A program made the translations under genes and the position numbers. The notes under the pieces were generated by a model. It had not been told where the DNA came from. It ran no database searches and worked only from the letters and a program-made list of their open reading frames with translations. Of a stretch of DNA of 28,852 nt, positions 7,571-15,069 are shown piece after piece. Within the stretch, counting starts at the first letter, position 1. Each line of letters starts with the position of its first letter. Source of the DNA: Patescibacteria group bacterium UBA1875 (GTDB lineage: Bacteria > Patescibacteriota > CPR2 > UBA1875); contig DDHN01000008.1 of NCBI GenBank assembly GCA_002338125.1, positions 234,270 through 263,121 on the forward strand. The letters are read 5' to 3'.

Positions 7571-8035
7571 TCAGTCGATCTTTTTGATCTTGTATTTAGT
7601 CACGCCCGCAGGCACAGAAACCTCGATTGTATCCCCTTTGGTTCTTCCCAATAAAGCTTTACCAATAGGTGACTCGTTGGAAATTAAGCCCTTTTCGGGG
7701 TCAGCTTCAACTGAACCAACGATTTTGTACTTTAAATCCTTAGCACTTGTTTCCAAATGAACAGTACAGCCAAGATTCACCGACTTACAATCGACATGAT
7801 TGTCGTCAATTATCTCAGCGTTCTTAATTATATGCTCAAGCTCTATGATGCGTCCTTCAACAAAAGATTGTTGTTCCTTTGCATCTGAATATTCAGAGTT
7901 CTCTGAAAGGTCACCATGTTCCTTGGCTGCTTTAATTCTTGCTGCGACTGCTTTTCTTTCGTTATCCAAAAGATTCTCAAGCTCTACTTTGAGTTTTTCA
8001 TAACCTTCCTTTGTTAAATACATTTTTTCTTCCAT
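7571..8035 (-). CDS. greA: transcript cleavage factor GreA
   Basis: A 154-residue GreA that enters the RNA polymerase secondary channel and stimulates cleavage of backtracked RNA. The N-terminal coiled coil carries the conserved acidic tip with GDLSENSEY near residue 41; the C-terminal FKBP-like domain follows with SPIGKALLG. The ATG at 8035 has AGGA 4 nt upstream; an ATG four codons later would also give a normal GreA. The gene has its own promoter (8069-8097) immediately after glyS and its own terminator (7535-7566), so it is probably monocistronic. Confidence 0.96.
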   Translation of the reverse strand: MEEKMYLTKEGYEKLKVELENLLDNERKAVAARIKAAKEHGDLSENSEYSDAKEQQSFVEGRIIELEHIIKNAEIIDDNHVDCKSVNLGCTVHLETSAKDLKYKIVGSVEADPEKGLISNESPIGKALLGRTKGDTIEVSVPAGVTKYKIKKID

Positions 8036-8068
8036 ATTTTCCTAAAAAATTATAAATACGTACAAGCC

Positions 8069-8097
8069 ATTTTATTTTAAAACTAGGCTCTTGTCAA
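8069..8097 (-). promoter_or_regulatory. sigma70-type promoter of greA
   Basis: TTGACA, 17-bp spacer, TAAAAT on the minus strand, in the short gap after the glyS stop. Predicted leader is ~27 nt and includes AGGA before the ATG. Confidence 0.78.
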
Positions 8098-8105
8098 TAA
8101 AATTC

Positions 8106-9488
8106 TTACGAATTTTTGAAGCGATTATTTAAATATTTACTTAACTCGCTAATAGCTAGCCTTTCCTGCTTCATAGTATCACGATCTCTGATGGTGATAC
8201 TATTATCTTCAAGGGTTTCAAAATCAACTGTAATACAAAACGGGGTTCCGATTTCGTCTTGTCTTCGATATCTTTTACCGATATTGCCGTTATCATCAAA
8301 TTCACAAACAAATTCAGTTTTTAAGTTGTCGAAAATTTCTCGAGCTTTTTTTACTAATTTTGGCTTATTTTTGAGAAGTGGGAAAACAGCTACCTTAACA
8401 GGGGCAATTTCGTCTGGAAATTTCATAACTATTCTTGTTCCATCACTAATTTTTTCTTCGTTGTAAGCTGAAAGCAAGGCAACGAGAATGGAACGGTCCA
8501 AACCAAAGGTTGGTTCTATTACGTGGGGAATGTATCTTTTACCGGATTCAGGGTCAAGGTATGCAAGGTCGGTACCAGAAGCCTTTGCATGTGCCGAAAG
8601 GTCAAAGTCACTACGATGTGCTAGTCCGAAAAGCTCTGTGAATTTAAATGGAAAATTATATTCGATATCTACGGTCTTTTTCGAGTAGTGTGATAATTTT
8701 TCTTTTGGGTGTTCATATCTTCTTAGGTCGCTCTTTTTTGCTCCTAAACTCATGGCAAACTTTTCTTGAAGTTTTAGCCAATCTTCAAACAAGCTTTCCC
8801 ATTTAGCTTGAGGATCTATAAAATACTCAATTTCCATTTGTTCGAATTCTCTTACTCGGAAGATGAAATTACCAGTTACTATTTCATTTCTAAAAGCTTT
8901 TCCAATTTGAGCAATTCCGAATGGGATTTTTACTCGCATTGAATCCATAACTTGTTTATAGTCAACAAAAATTGCTCCGGCTGTTTCAGGACGTAAATAT
9001 ACGTCTCCGGTAAAGCCGTTCATCTCTGTCTTAAACATTGTATTAATATATCTCGCCTCAGTGAAATTGCCCTTACCACAAGTCGGGCATATGATATTTT
9101 CTTCTTTTATAGATTTGTTTATTTTGTCAAGCTGACCTTCAAAGTCTTTGCCTGTTGCCTCTTCGATTAAGTGGTCGGCGCGGAAACGGTTTTTACACTC
9201 CTTGCAATCTATCAAGGCATCATTAAAGTTTTTTGTGTGACCTGAGGCGTCCCATACCTTAGGATTTAGGATAATCGGGCCATCAATCCCTACAATATCC
9301 TCTCTATCGGTAACGAACATTTTCCACCACAATGCTTTAACATTATTTTTTAGTTGAGTGCCGTACGGACCATAAGAATAGGAATTAGCAAATCCCCCGT
9401 AAATCTCAGATGACGGATAAACAAAACCTCGTCTCTTTGCAAGAGAAACTATTTTTTCCATTAAATCAGGTTGCTTATTCTTGGCCAA
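8106..9488 (-). CDS. glyS: glycyl-tRNA synthetase, single-chain dimeric type
   Basis: A 460-residue class II synthetase of the eukaryote/Gram-positive alpha2 type. It opens with the signature KRRGFVYPSSEIYGG. Two zinc-like cysteine pairs (CKEC, CPTC) lie near residues 95-140, motif 2 is around FRNE and REFEQMEIEYF, motif 3 is EPTFGLDRS, and a C-terminal anticodon-binding domain ends the protein. The frame begins at TTG 9488, overlapping the upstream gene by 14 nt with AAAGGA about 10 nt upstream. The first in-frame ATG is at 9461 but lacks a ribosome site, so the TTG start is preferred but not certain. It is last in the receiver-recO-unknown-glyS unit. Confidence 0.95.
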   Translation of the reverse strand: MAKNKQPDLMEKIVSLAKRRGFVYPSSEIYGGFANSYSYGPYGTQLKNNVKALWWKMFVTDREDIVGIDGPIILNPKVWDASGHTKNFNDALIDCKECKNRFRADHLIEEATGKDFEGQLDKINKSIKEENIICPTCGKGNFTEARYINTMFKTEMNGFTGDVYLRPETAGAIFVDYKQVMDSMRVKIPFGIAQIGKAFRNEIVTGNFIFRVREFEQMEIEYFIDPQAKWESLFEDWLKLQEKFAMSLGAKKSDLRRYEHPKEKLSHYSKKTVDIEYNFPFKFTELFGLAHRSDFDLSAHAKASGTDLAYLDPESGKRYIPHVIEPTFGLDRSILVALLSAYNEEKISDGTRIVMKFPDEIAPVKVAVFPLLKNKPKLVKKAREIFDNLKTEFVCEFDDNGNIGKRYRRQDEIGTPFCITVDFETLEDNSITIRDRDTMKQERLAISELSKYLNNRFKNS

Positions 9489-9801
9489 AATTAAAATTTC
9501 CTTTATCGGCTAATTTTTCTAATTCGTTATCAGTTATTTTATCAAGAGAGTGGAGATATTCCAAGTCAAGAATAAAATATTTGTATTGTTCGTCGAACTT
9601 TTCAGGGTAACTTTCTTTAATTACTGAGAGAGATTTGATCTCTTCTTCTGCCCAAGCAACGATATCTTCTTGCGTTAGAACTTGGCCTTCTGTTTGGCCA
9701 AAGTAAACGCACTGTGGTGGTTCTTCGCCTATTGTTTGATAGTCGATTAAGCTCCAGGATAAACTTGGCTTTTCTTTGATTTTGTTAATATTATTTTTCA
9801 T
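9475..9801 (-). CDS. hypothetical acidic protein between recO and glyS
   Basis: A 108-residue soluble protein rich in Glu, Asp, Tyr and Trp, with no signal peptide or membrane segment. The first ~45 residues include EEPPQCVYFGQTEGQ, and the rest looks helical. I recognise no family. Its ATG directly follows the recO stop (TAGATG) and its end overlaps the glyS TTG start by 14 nt, so it is translationally linked on both sides and is very likely a real gene. A role tied to glycine charging or RecO is possible only by position. Confidence 0.72.
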   Translation of the reverse strand: MKNNINKIKEKPSLSWSLIDYQTIGEEPPQCVYFGQTEGQVLTQEDIVAWAEEEIKSLSVIKESYPEKFDEQYKYFILDLEYLHSLDKITDNELEKLADKGNFNFGQE

Positions 9802-10521
9802 CTATAACTCATAAGATTTTATTTGTCTTGGCAGTATATCATGAATAAAAGGAGATATCACTTCTTTTAAATTGTCATTATATTTTTCGATATCCTTTAT
9901 TTTTAGGATTTCATTAACATCATTCTTTCTTAGCACTCTGAGTATTTTTAAAGTATTTAGATTGATAGTTTGGTTTTTTGCTTGACAATTGTCACAACAG
10001 ACACCCTCGAAATTACCAGCATACTTTTTTTGTTCCTTTAATGTCGTTCGGCATTTTTTGCATCTTGTGAGCTCTGGTTCGTATCCTAAAAAACTGAGTA
10101 AATTATATTCAAAATATCTAATTATAATCTCCCTTTTCGTTTGGCTGGCTTTTTCGATAATTGCCAGGGTGTCTTTTAAAAGATTAAATATGGCCTCGTT
10201 TTTTTCTTGTTCTATTAACAGTTCTACAAGCTCGCAAATATAAGATGCATCTTTATAAAGTTCGATATCACTGATGATCTTTTCATGAGTATTGAGTTTA
10301 TCTGCGCCTGCTAGTATAAAGAATGACTTACCAGTAGCTAAAAAATATTTGCCGACACTAAACGGCTCGATATGTCCGGCCATTTTACTTTTTAATTTAC
10401 GAGAACCTTTGGCTAATATTTTGATCTTTCCTTCTTCCAAAGAAAAAGCCGATATTAATCTATCGGTCTCTCCGAAATCTTTGCGGGAAAGGATAATTGC
10501 AGTTACATTTTTTGTTGGCAT
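9802..10521 (-). CDS. recO: DNA repair protein RecO
   Basis: A 239-residue RecO that works with RecR to load RecA on SSB-coated single strands. The N-terminal OB fold starts with the usual TxAIILSRKDFGETDRLI pattern, and the helical C-terminal domain carries a zinc site with C154, C157, C175 or C176, and C179. Its ATG overlaps the stop of the preceding receiver gene by one base (TAATG). recR is also in this window, about 7.6 kb away on the same strand. RecF was not seen. Confidence 0.94.
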   Translation of the reverse strand: MPTKNVTAIILSRKDFGETDRLISAFSLEEGKIKILAKGSRKLKSKMAGHIEPFSVGKYFLATGKSFFILAGADKLNTHEKIISDIELYKDASYICELVELLIEQEKNEAIFNLLKDTLAIIEKASQTKREIIIRYFEYNLLSFLGYEPELTRCKKCRTTLKEQKKYAGNFEGVCCDNCQAKNQTINLNTLKILRVLRKNDVNEILKIKDIEKYNDNLKEVISPFIHDILPRQIKSYEL

Positions 10522-10907
10522 TATTCAAGTATTGAGGTTATTTCATTTACTATCTCTGCTGGAGTATGATTTGATTTTATCAAATATTTTGATATGCCTA
10601 AAGAGTTTAGAAAATCTCCATCATAGAGTAAGCTAGCTTCCCCATAATTTGAAAGGATTATAAATTTTACCTGAGACATCATCGAAAAAGATTTCAAAAT
10701 TCTAATCATCTCGAAACCATTCATTTTTGGCATTACAATATCAGTTATAATAATCTCTGGGACTTCTTTTTTAGCTTTTTTGATTCCTTCAATTCCGTTT
10801 CTAGCCCGTATCAAAAAAATACCCTTTTTAAGAAGACGAGGCTTCAAGACATTGTAAATTGAATCATCGTCTTCGATGAATAAAACCTTAGAGAGTAATT
10901 TACTCAC
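10521..10907 (-). CDS. stand-alone response regulator receiver protein (receiver 1)
   Basis: A 128-residue single receiver (REC) domain without output domain. The acidic pocket is E12/D13, the phospho-acceptor aspartate is D56 (IITDIVMP), the switch Ser is S86 in ILSNYGE and the conserved Lys is K111. It starts at GTG 10907 with no clear Shine-Dalgarno. It overlaps recO by one base and is about 75 nt downstream of a second receiver that shares the LSNYGE and HTPxE(I/V)V motifs. No histidine kinase is in the window. CheY-like single-domain receivers usually act by protein-protein contact; the partner here is unknown. Confidence 0.88.
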   Translation of the reverse strand: MSKLLSKVLFIEDDDSIYNVLKPRLLKKGIFLIRARNGIEGIKKAKKEVPEIIITDIVMPKMNGFEMIRILKSFSMMSQVKFIILSNYGEASLLYDGDFLNSLGISKYLIKSNHTPAEIVNEITSILE

Positions 10908-10983
10908 AATAATTCAATAATAGATCAATTTGAAAGAAGACTTTACGATTTAATATACAAAACTTTTCTTTAAAAATTGTTTG

Positions 10984-11406
10984 TTATGCAGTTTCCTTAA
11001 AAGCTTTTCCTACTAAGCTCTCTTTCTCTGATAAAGCATCTTCGACAATATTTACAACTTCCTCTGGGGTATGCTCAACTTTTATAAGGTATTCAACAGC
11101 GCCGGAGACTAAGCCCTGAGTGATATTTTTGGTTTCTCCGTAATTTGAGAGAATAACCACAGGGGTTTTTTCAAGCATGCCGTCTTCACCAAGTTTTTTA
11201 AGAACTTCAAAGCCATTCATTACAGGAAGCATTATGTCCAATAAGATCACATCAGGGTTTTCCTTTTCAGCTGCCCTTAAACCAGCCTCTCCATCTTCAG
11301 CTGTAATCACATCATATCCACTATTCGAAAATTTTTTATTATAAAGGTTTAAAAGAGCTTGGTCGTCTTCGATTATAAGGACTTTATTTTTTCTCCCTCC
11401 GTTCAT
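10984..11406 (-). CDS. stand-alone response regulator receiver protein (receiver 2)
   Basis: A 140-residue REC domain with E13/D14 acidic pocket, phospho-acceptor D57 (ILLDIMLPVMNG), S87 in the LSNYGE switch loop and K109. A C-terminal tail of ~16 residues follows the domain and there is no DNA-binding domain. It has its own promoter (11413-11440) with the TATAAT ending 6 nt before the ATG, so its mRNA should be leaderless. It is related to receiver 1 downstream, probably by duplication. Its position between a cell-wall synthase and recO gives no firm hint of target. Confidence 0.9.
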   Translation of the reverse strand: MNGGRKNKVLIIEDDQALLNLYNKKFSNSGYDVITAEDGEAGLRAAEKENPDVILLDIMLPVMNGFEVLKKLGEDGMLEKTPVVILSNYGETKNITQGLVSGAVEYLIKVEHTPEEVVNIVEDALSEKESLVGKAFKETA

Positions 11407-11412
11407 ACAAAA

Positions 11413-11440
11413 ATTATAACAACCCTTTCCTAGTTGTAAA
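11413..11440 (-). promoter_or_regulatory. promoter of receiver 2 with internal inverted repeat
   Basis: TTTACA, 16-bp spacer, TATAAT, then 6 nt to the ATG at 11406. Inside the spacer, ACAAC/GTTGT arms (11419-11423, 11433-11437) form an inverted repeat touching both boxes, placed like a repressor operator. The promoter is good; the operator is inferred. Confidence 0.7.
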
Positions 11441-11443
11441 GAT

Positions 11444-13558
11444 TTACTTAAAATGGTCTAGGTATGAAAAATCAGTGTCTTTGTTTGGTTCTGTGCCAGG
11501 AACATAATATTCCAAAATATTTATTCCTCCATGATATGCCGCTGGCTTGCCGGTATATGGATTAACCCACATTTCTGTAAGGCCACCTGGTTTTTCGAAG
11601 TTTTTCTTTGGAAGGTTGCTATGAATCTTTTCCATTATATTGTTCCAAATTGGGGCGGCTCCATCAATCCCAGGAACATAGCGCATTTTTGAATGGTCAT
11701 TATTTCCAGCCCAGACTCCTACGGTATATTGAACTGTATAGCCCATAGTCCAAGCATCTGTATAGCTGTCAGTGGTTCCTGTTTTAGCAGCAACGGGTCG
11801 GTCTCCGAGCTGTAAATCTGAGTACGTGCCAAAAACTGAACGCCGAGCTTTATTGTCGGATAGGATATCGGTCATGATATAGGCGATTTTTTCATCTAAA
11901 ACTTTATCCGGCATATGAGGCTGAAGATAGATTTCAGCATTTTGAGAATCGACAATCTTATCGATAACCGATAAATTCGGGCGGTTCCCACCACCTGCTA
12001 ATGTTGAATAACCTCTTGCAAGCTCTAATAATTTTACTTCTGCTGAACCTAGTCCAATTGACAAGCCATAATTTCTATTAGTGTCGATATCGATACCAAG
12101 CTTTGTTGCAGTCTCGATAACTTTATCGACTCCTACTAATTGAGTCATTTCAACAGCAGGGATATTTAAAGAATTGGCTATGGAATTCCTCATTGTCACA
12201 TGGCCTCGATACCCTCCATCGTAATTTCTGGGGATGTATGGCGGAACTCCACCAAAGTTTACCCGGGAATCCCAAAATAGCGAAGAGGCAGTATAGCCCT
12301 CAATCAAACCAGCCGTGTAGACAATAGGTTTGAATGATGACCCTGGCTGCCTAAGAGAAGTTGCTACATTTACTTTACTTGTGTTGTAATCAACCCCTCC
12401 CATCATCGCTACAACTTCCCCTGTTTTGTTATCAATAACTACCGAGGCAGCATTTGAGACATCTCGGTATTTTAATCTTTCCAAATGTTTTTTAGCGGAT
12501 TCTTCGACTGTCTGCTGTATCTTTGGATTAAGGGTTGTGTAAACCTTTAACCCTCCCAAGCTGTATGCTTCTTCTCCAATTTTTTCTTTGACTTGACTCT
12601 TAACATAATCTACAAAGTAAGGATATTTCAAAGTTATATCTTTCTGGGGACTAGCAAGATAAATATATTCCTTGGCTGCATCCTGAGCTTCTGTAAGGGA
12701 TATCATTTTAGCGTAATACATTTGTGATAATACATATTTTTGCCTCTCCTTGGCAGCTTCAAAGTCACCAGAGATTGGCGAAAACAGTGATGGTGCTTGT
12801 GGTAACCCGGCAAGCATTGCGGCTTCTGATAATGTAAGCTTATCGATATCTTTTCCGAAGTATATTTTGGAGGCATTGGCTATTCCCAGCGACTGTTCTC
12901 CATAATATACGTTATTCAGATACATACTGAATATTTCATCTTTGGAATATTTTCTTTCCATCTCAAATGCATATATGATCTCTTTTATCTTACGGTTAAA
13001 GCTTCGTTCACTAGTAAGATAGACATTTTTTATAAGCTGTTGAGTGATCGTAGAGCCACCACCTTGAATGTAATTTTCTTCTGAGAACAAATCTGAAAAT
13101 TTAGCTAGGCCAGTTTTGTCACTACTTTTGTAATTTAAATATGCGGCTCTTGCCATACCTAAAATGTCAATAGCCCCATGGTTATAAAAATCGACATCTT
13201 CGGCAGCAAGGGTGGCATTCTTTACTATACCGGGAACACTATCAAGTTCGATTTTGTGAGGTTCTGCGGTGCCAAAACTCTCATAGATTACGTTCCCCTC
13301 CTTGTCATAAAAAATGTTTTTTGTACTATTATTTCTTGGTTGGGCATTGTCAAACTCTGCGGCATATTTGATATATGTTCCTCCCATAATCAGGAAAAAA
13401 ATAATTACGCATGTGAAAAACGCCCAGATTAAGGATTTTGTAAATATATTTAATACCTTGCCGGTATATTTAATTTTCTTTTTAATTTTATTAATCTTAT
13501 TGGGCTTGTTGTTATCAGTTTGATCGATAGTATGTTCTGTGGCGTTTTTTTTAGCCAC
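11444..13558 (-). CDS. class A penicillin-binding protein (bifunctional transglycosylase/transpeptidase)
   Basis: A 704-residue PBP1-type enzyme that polymerises and cross-links peptidoglycan outside the membrane. A Lys/Asn-rich cytoplasmic tail of ~40 residues precedes one membrane anchor. The GT51 domain has AAEDVDFYNHGA with its catalytic Glu, QGGGSTITQQL and RKYSKDEIFSMYLN. The transpeptidase domain has SSFK (SxxK), NSLN (SxN) and KTGTT (KTG), so both activities look intact. A frame from TTG 13579 exists, but the GTG at 13558 is preceded by AGGAGGGGGA at ideal spacing and is my start. It follows the EF-Tu-like gene by 13 nt, last in the rubrerythrin unit. Confidence 0.95.
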   Translation of the reverse strand: MAKKNATEHTIDQTDNNKPNKINKIKKKIKYTGKVLNIFTKSLIWAFFTCVIIFFLIMGGTYIKYAAEFDNAQPRNNSTKNIFYDKEGNVIYESFGTAEPHKIELDSVPGIVKNATLAAEDVDFYNHGAIDILGMARAAYLNYKSSDKTGLAKFSDLFSEENYIQGGGSTITQQLIKNVYLTSERSFNRKIKEIIYAFEMERKYSKDEIFSMYLNNVYYGEQSLGIANASKIYFGKDIDKLTLSEAAMLAGLPQAPSLFSPISGDFEAAKERQKYVLSQMYYAKMISLTEAQDAAKEYIYLASPQKDITLKYPYFVDYVKSQVKEKIGEEAYSLGGLKVYTTLNPKIQQTVEESAKKHLERLKYRDVSNAASVVIDNKTGEVVAMMGGVDYNTSKVNVATSLRQPGSSFKPIVYTAGLIEGYTASSLFWDSRVNFGGVPPYIPRNYDGGYRGHVTMRNSIANSLNIPAVEMTQLVGVDKVIETATKLGIDIDTNRNYGLSIGLGSAEVKLLELARGYSTLAGGGNRPNLSVIDKIVDSQNAEIYLQPHMPDKVLDEKIAYIMTDILSDNKARRSVFGTYSDLQLGDRPVAAKTGTTDSYTDAWTMGYTVQYTVGVWAGNNDHSKMRYVPGIDGAAPIWNNIMEKIHSNLPKKNFEKPGGLTEMWVNPYTGKPAAYHGGINILEYYVPGTEPNKDTDFSYLDHFK

Positions 13559-13571
13559 TCCCCCTCCTGGT

Positions 13572-13823
13572 TCAGTCAACTAGGTAGACCTTATCCCCTT
13601 CTCTGACCTTATCCTCAACTTTTACGCCAACATCATCACCCTTACCGGCAGAATCAACTGATTTATGGTCGACCTGCATTTCGGTGATTTCTTGTTCAAA
13701 ATCGGTTGTATGACCAACAATTTTGACTTTGTCACCTTTTTTAACATTCCCTTTAAGTTTGAAGACAGCCACATTGATATTGCTAAAATAGTGAGTTACT
13801 TCACCAATCTCTTTATCAGCCAT
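13572..13823 (-). CDS. small EF-Tu domain-2-like beta-barrel protein
   Basis: An 83-residue protein consisting only of a translation-factor-type beta barrel: VAVFKLKGNVKKGDKVKIVG, then a DHKSVDSAGKGDDVGVKV stretch matching the elongation-factor domain 2 pattern, then GDKVYLVD. There is no GTPase domain. Similar free-standing barrels are known in archaea and candidate-phyla bacteria as 'translation elongation factor-like'; their role is not established. The ATG at 13823 has an excellent AAAGGAGGAG site. It sits between the 57-aa membrane peptide and the PBP gene. Confidence 0.8.
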   Translation of the reverse strand: MADKEIGEVTHYFSNINVAVFKLKGNVKKGDKVKIVGHTTDFEQEITEMQVDHKSVDSAGKGDDVGVKVEDKVREGDKVYLVD

Positions 13824-13841
13824 GTCTCCTCCTTTTATAAA

Positions 13842-14015
13842 TTATTTATTAAGTCTTAAATAGATAGCATACACAACCATTCCGGCAGATACTAGCATCC
13901 ATTGTGTTGGGGCTAACCAAATGTCATTTCCCCAAAAAGCTCCGTAAGCGGCTAGTATAAGTCCAAGTAACGATAGATAAACTAAATAATCCGCATATTT
14001 TGCGATTTCTTTCAT
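13842..14015 (-). CDS. 57-residue two-helix membrane peptide
   Basis: A short frame ATG 14015 to TAA 13842 reads MKEIAKYADYLVYLSLLGLI and continues with a second hydrophobic stretch. The two predicted membrane helices are at residues ~9-28 and ~34-52, with a Lys/Arg-Leu-Asn-Lys end. The ribosome site GGAAGGAGGTG (14021-14031) is one of the strongest in the window and spacing is right. It fits exactly between rubrerythrin (24 nt upstream) and the EF-Tu-like gene. I recognise no family. Context suggests a small membrane protein cotranscribed with rubrerythrin; any link to oxidative stress is inference. Confidence 0.82.
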   Translation of the reverse strand: MKEIAKYADYLVYLSLLGLILAAYGAFWGNDIWLAPTQWMLVSAGMVVYAIYLRLNK

Positions 14016-14038
14016 TTTCTCACCTCCTTCCTTTATAG

Positions 14039-14575
14039 CTAATTTAATTCCTTAATCTCTTCTCTATCAAGCTCTATATGATCAGCCTCTACCTCAGATA
14101 ATGCTACAAATACTTCTTTTGCCCTAGGTTCTGTTGCCTGTTCGGCAAATTTTGCGTACAAAGGGCTGACGTGTTCTTCCATCTCTTGTGATTTTTGAAG
14201 ATTTTTAAGATCATCTCCAAGACTTTCAGAGGCGTTATTAATTGTGTCTTCTATCTTTTCACCGAGTAGTTTACAGGCAACTTCATAATGCTCTTTCTCT
14301 GTTCGTGCTAAATATTTAAAAAATCCTTTAATGGTTTTGTTATCAGTATCATTTGCTGCTGCTTTATAGAAGCGAGTAGCATTATATTCCAGTTCCTTTG
14401 TCTCTGCTAAATTTTTTCGAGTTAAATCACTTAAATTATTAATTGGCTGGTTCTCGTCTATCCAAGCACGTAATTTAACCATAAATCTTTCATGAGCTCC
14501 GCAGTGTGGGCAATGACTGGGATGTTTTCCAAAATATACCTCACCACATATCCTGCATCTGAATAGTTCTAACAT
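14039..14575 (-). CDS. rubrerythrin with N-terminal rubredoxin domain
   Basis: A 178-residue non-haem iron protein. A rubredoxin-like Fe(SCys)4 knuckle uses C7, C10, C22 and C25; a four-helix ferritin-like diiron domain follows, with Glu and ExxH-type ligands (ETKELEY, EKEHYE, EMEEH, EADHIE). Classical rubrerythrins carry rubredoxin at the C-terminus; this one has the reverse order seen in 'reverse rubrerythrins' of anaerobes. The family removes hydrogen peroxide using NAD(P)H-derived electrons. The ATG at 14575 has AGGAGG 4 nt upstream. It heads the unit with the 57-aa peptide, the EF-Tu-like protein and PBP. It suggests an anaerobic or microaerophilic life style. Confidence 0.9.
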   Translation of the reverse strand: MLELFRCRICGEVYFGKHPSHCPHCGAHERFMVKLRAWIDENQPINNLSDLTRKNLAETKELEYNATRFYKAAANDTDNKTIKGFFKYLARTEKEHYEVACKLLGEKIEDTINNASESLGDDLKNLQKSQEMEEHVSPLYAKFAEQATEPRAKEVFVALSEVEADHIELDREEIKELN

Positions 14576-14628
14576 ATTTCCTCCTATAATTATAGTTTAC
14601 ATTTTTAGTGATAATAAGGCAAATATTA

Positions 14629-14657
14629 TTGAATAAACGGGCCTTAAAGAGTATAAT
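14629..14657 (+). promoter_or_regulatory. promoter of tRNA-Gln
   Basis: TTGAAT, 17-bp spacer, TATAAT on the plus strand, placing the start ~5 nt before the mature tRNA. Confidence 0.8.
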
Positions 14658-14668
14658 TTGACCTGCAA

Positions 14669-14742
14669 TCGGGAGTAGCCAAGTGGCAAGGCAACGGGTT
14701 TTGGTCCCGTGATCGCAGGTTCGAATCCTGCCTCCCGAACCA
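14669..14742 (+). tRNA. tRNA-Gln (anticodon TTG)
   Basis: A 74-nt cloverleaf with acceptor arms TCGGGAG/CTCCCGA, discriminator A and encoded CCA at 14740-14742. The anticodon stem is ACGGG/CCCGT with a seven-base loop TTTTGGT, giving anticodon TTG (14701-14703). The T arm GCAGGTTCGAATCCTGC is canonical. It is the only plus-strand gene in the window and has its own promoter and terminator. Confidence 0.97.
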
Positions 14743-14744
14743 TA

Positions 14745-14774
14745 AAAAAAGAGAGACTCTTGCCTCTCTTTTTT
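14745..14774. terminator. bidirectional terminator between tRNA-Gln and the RRM gene
   Basis: Perfect 11-bp inverted repeat (14745-14755 with 14764-14774, 8-nt loop) with A6 and T6 outer runs. It begins 3 nt after the tRNA CCA and ends 8 nt from the RRM stop, so it serves the two convergent genes. Confidence 0.92.
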
Positions 14775-14782
14775 GTTTCTAT

Positions 14783-15049
14783 CTAGTCTCTTGGTTTCAT
14801 CGGCTTAGCAACATTTACTGTAATTGGTCTGCCTTCAACCTCTTTTTCGTTTAGAGATTCGGCTGCTTTAGTTGCATCCGCTTCGTTTGCGTATGTAACA
14901 AATCCGAATCCCTTAGAACGACCAGAGAATTTATCGGTAATAACTTTGGCTTCTGCTACTTCACCGAACTCTGAAAAAATTTCATTGAGTTTAGCGTCGT
15001 CGATACCCCAAGATAGATTACCAACAAAAAGTTTCTTTTTGTCTTCCAT
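14783..15049 (-). CDS. RRM-type RNA-binding protein
   Basis: An 88-residue protein that is a single RNA recognition motif: RNP2 is LFVGNL (7-12) and RNP1 is RSKGFGFVTY (about 44-53), with the beta-alpha-beta-beta-alpha-beta pattern. It resembles the short cold-inducible Rbp proteins of cyanobacteria but lacks their Gly-rich tail. It binds single-stranded RNA; targets are unknown. The ATG at 15049 has AAGGAAA upstream. The ~65-nt leader contains a nested stem structure (15070-15112). Confidence 0.93.
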   Translation of the reverse strand: MEDKKKLFVGNLSWGIDDAKLNEIFSEFGEVAEAKVITDKFSGRSKGFGFVTYANEADATKAAESLNEKEVEGRPITVNVAKPMKPRD

Positions 15050-15069
15050 CTGTTTCCTTTTACTTACTT

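Noticed and set aside
8116..8466. A 116-aa plus-strand frame opposite the glyS 3' end
   Set aside because: It is antisense to a conserved gene, has no recognisable protein pattern, and is Ser/Leu-rich as expected for a shadow.
10292..10636. A 114-aa plus-strand frame crossing recO and receiver 1
   Set aside because: Antisense to two conserved genes that overlap by one base; no ribosome site.
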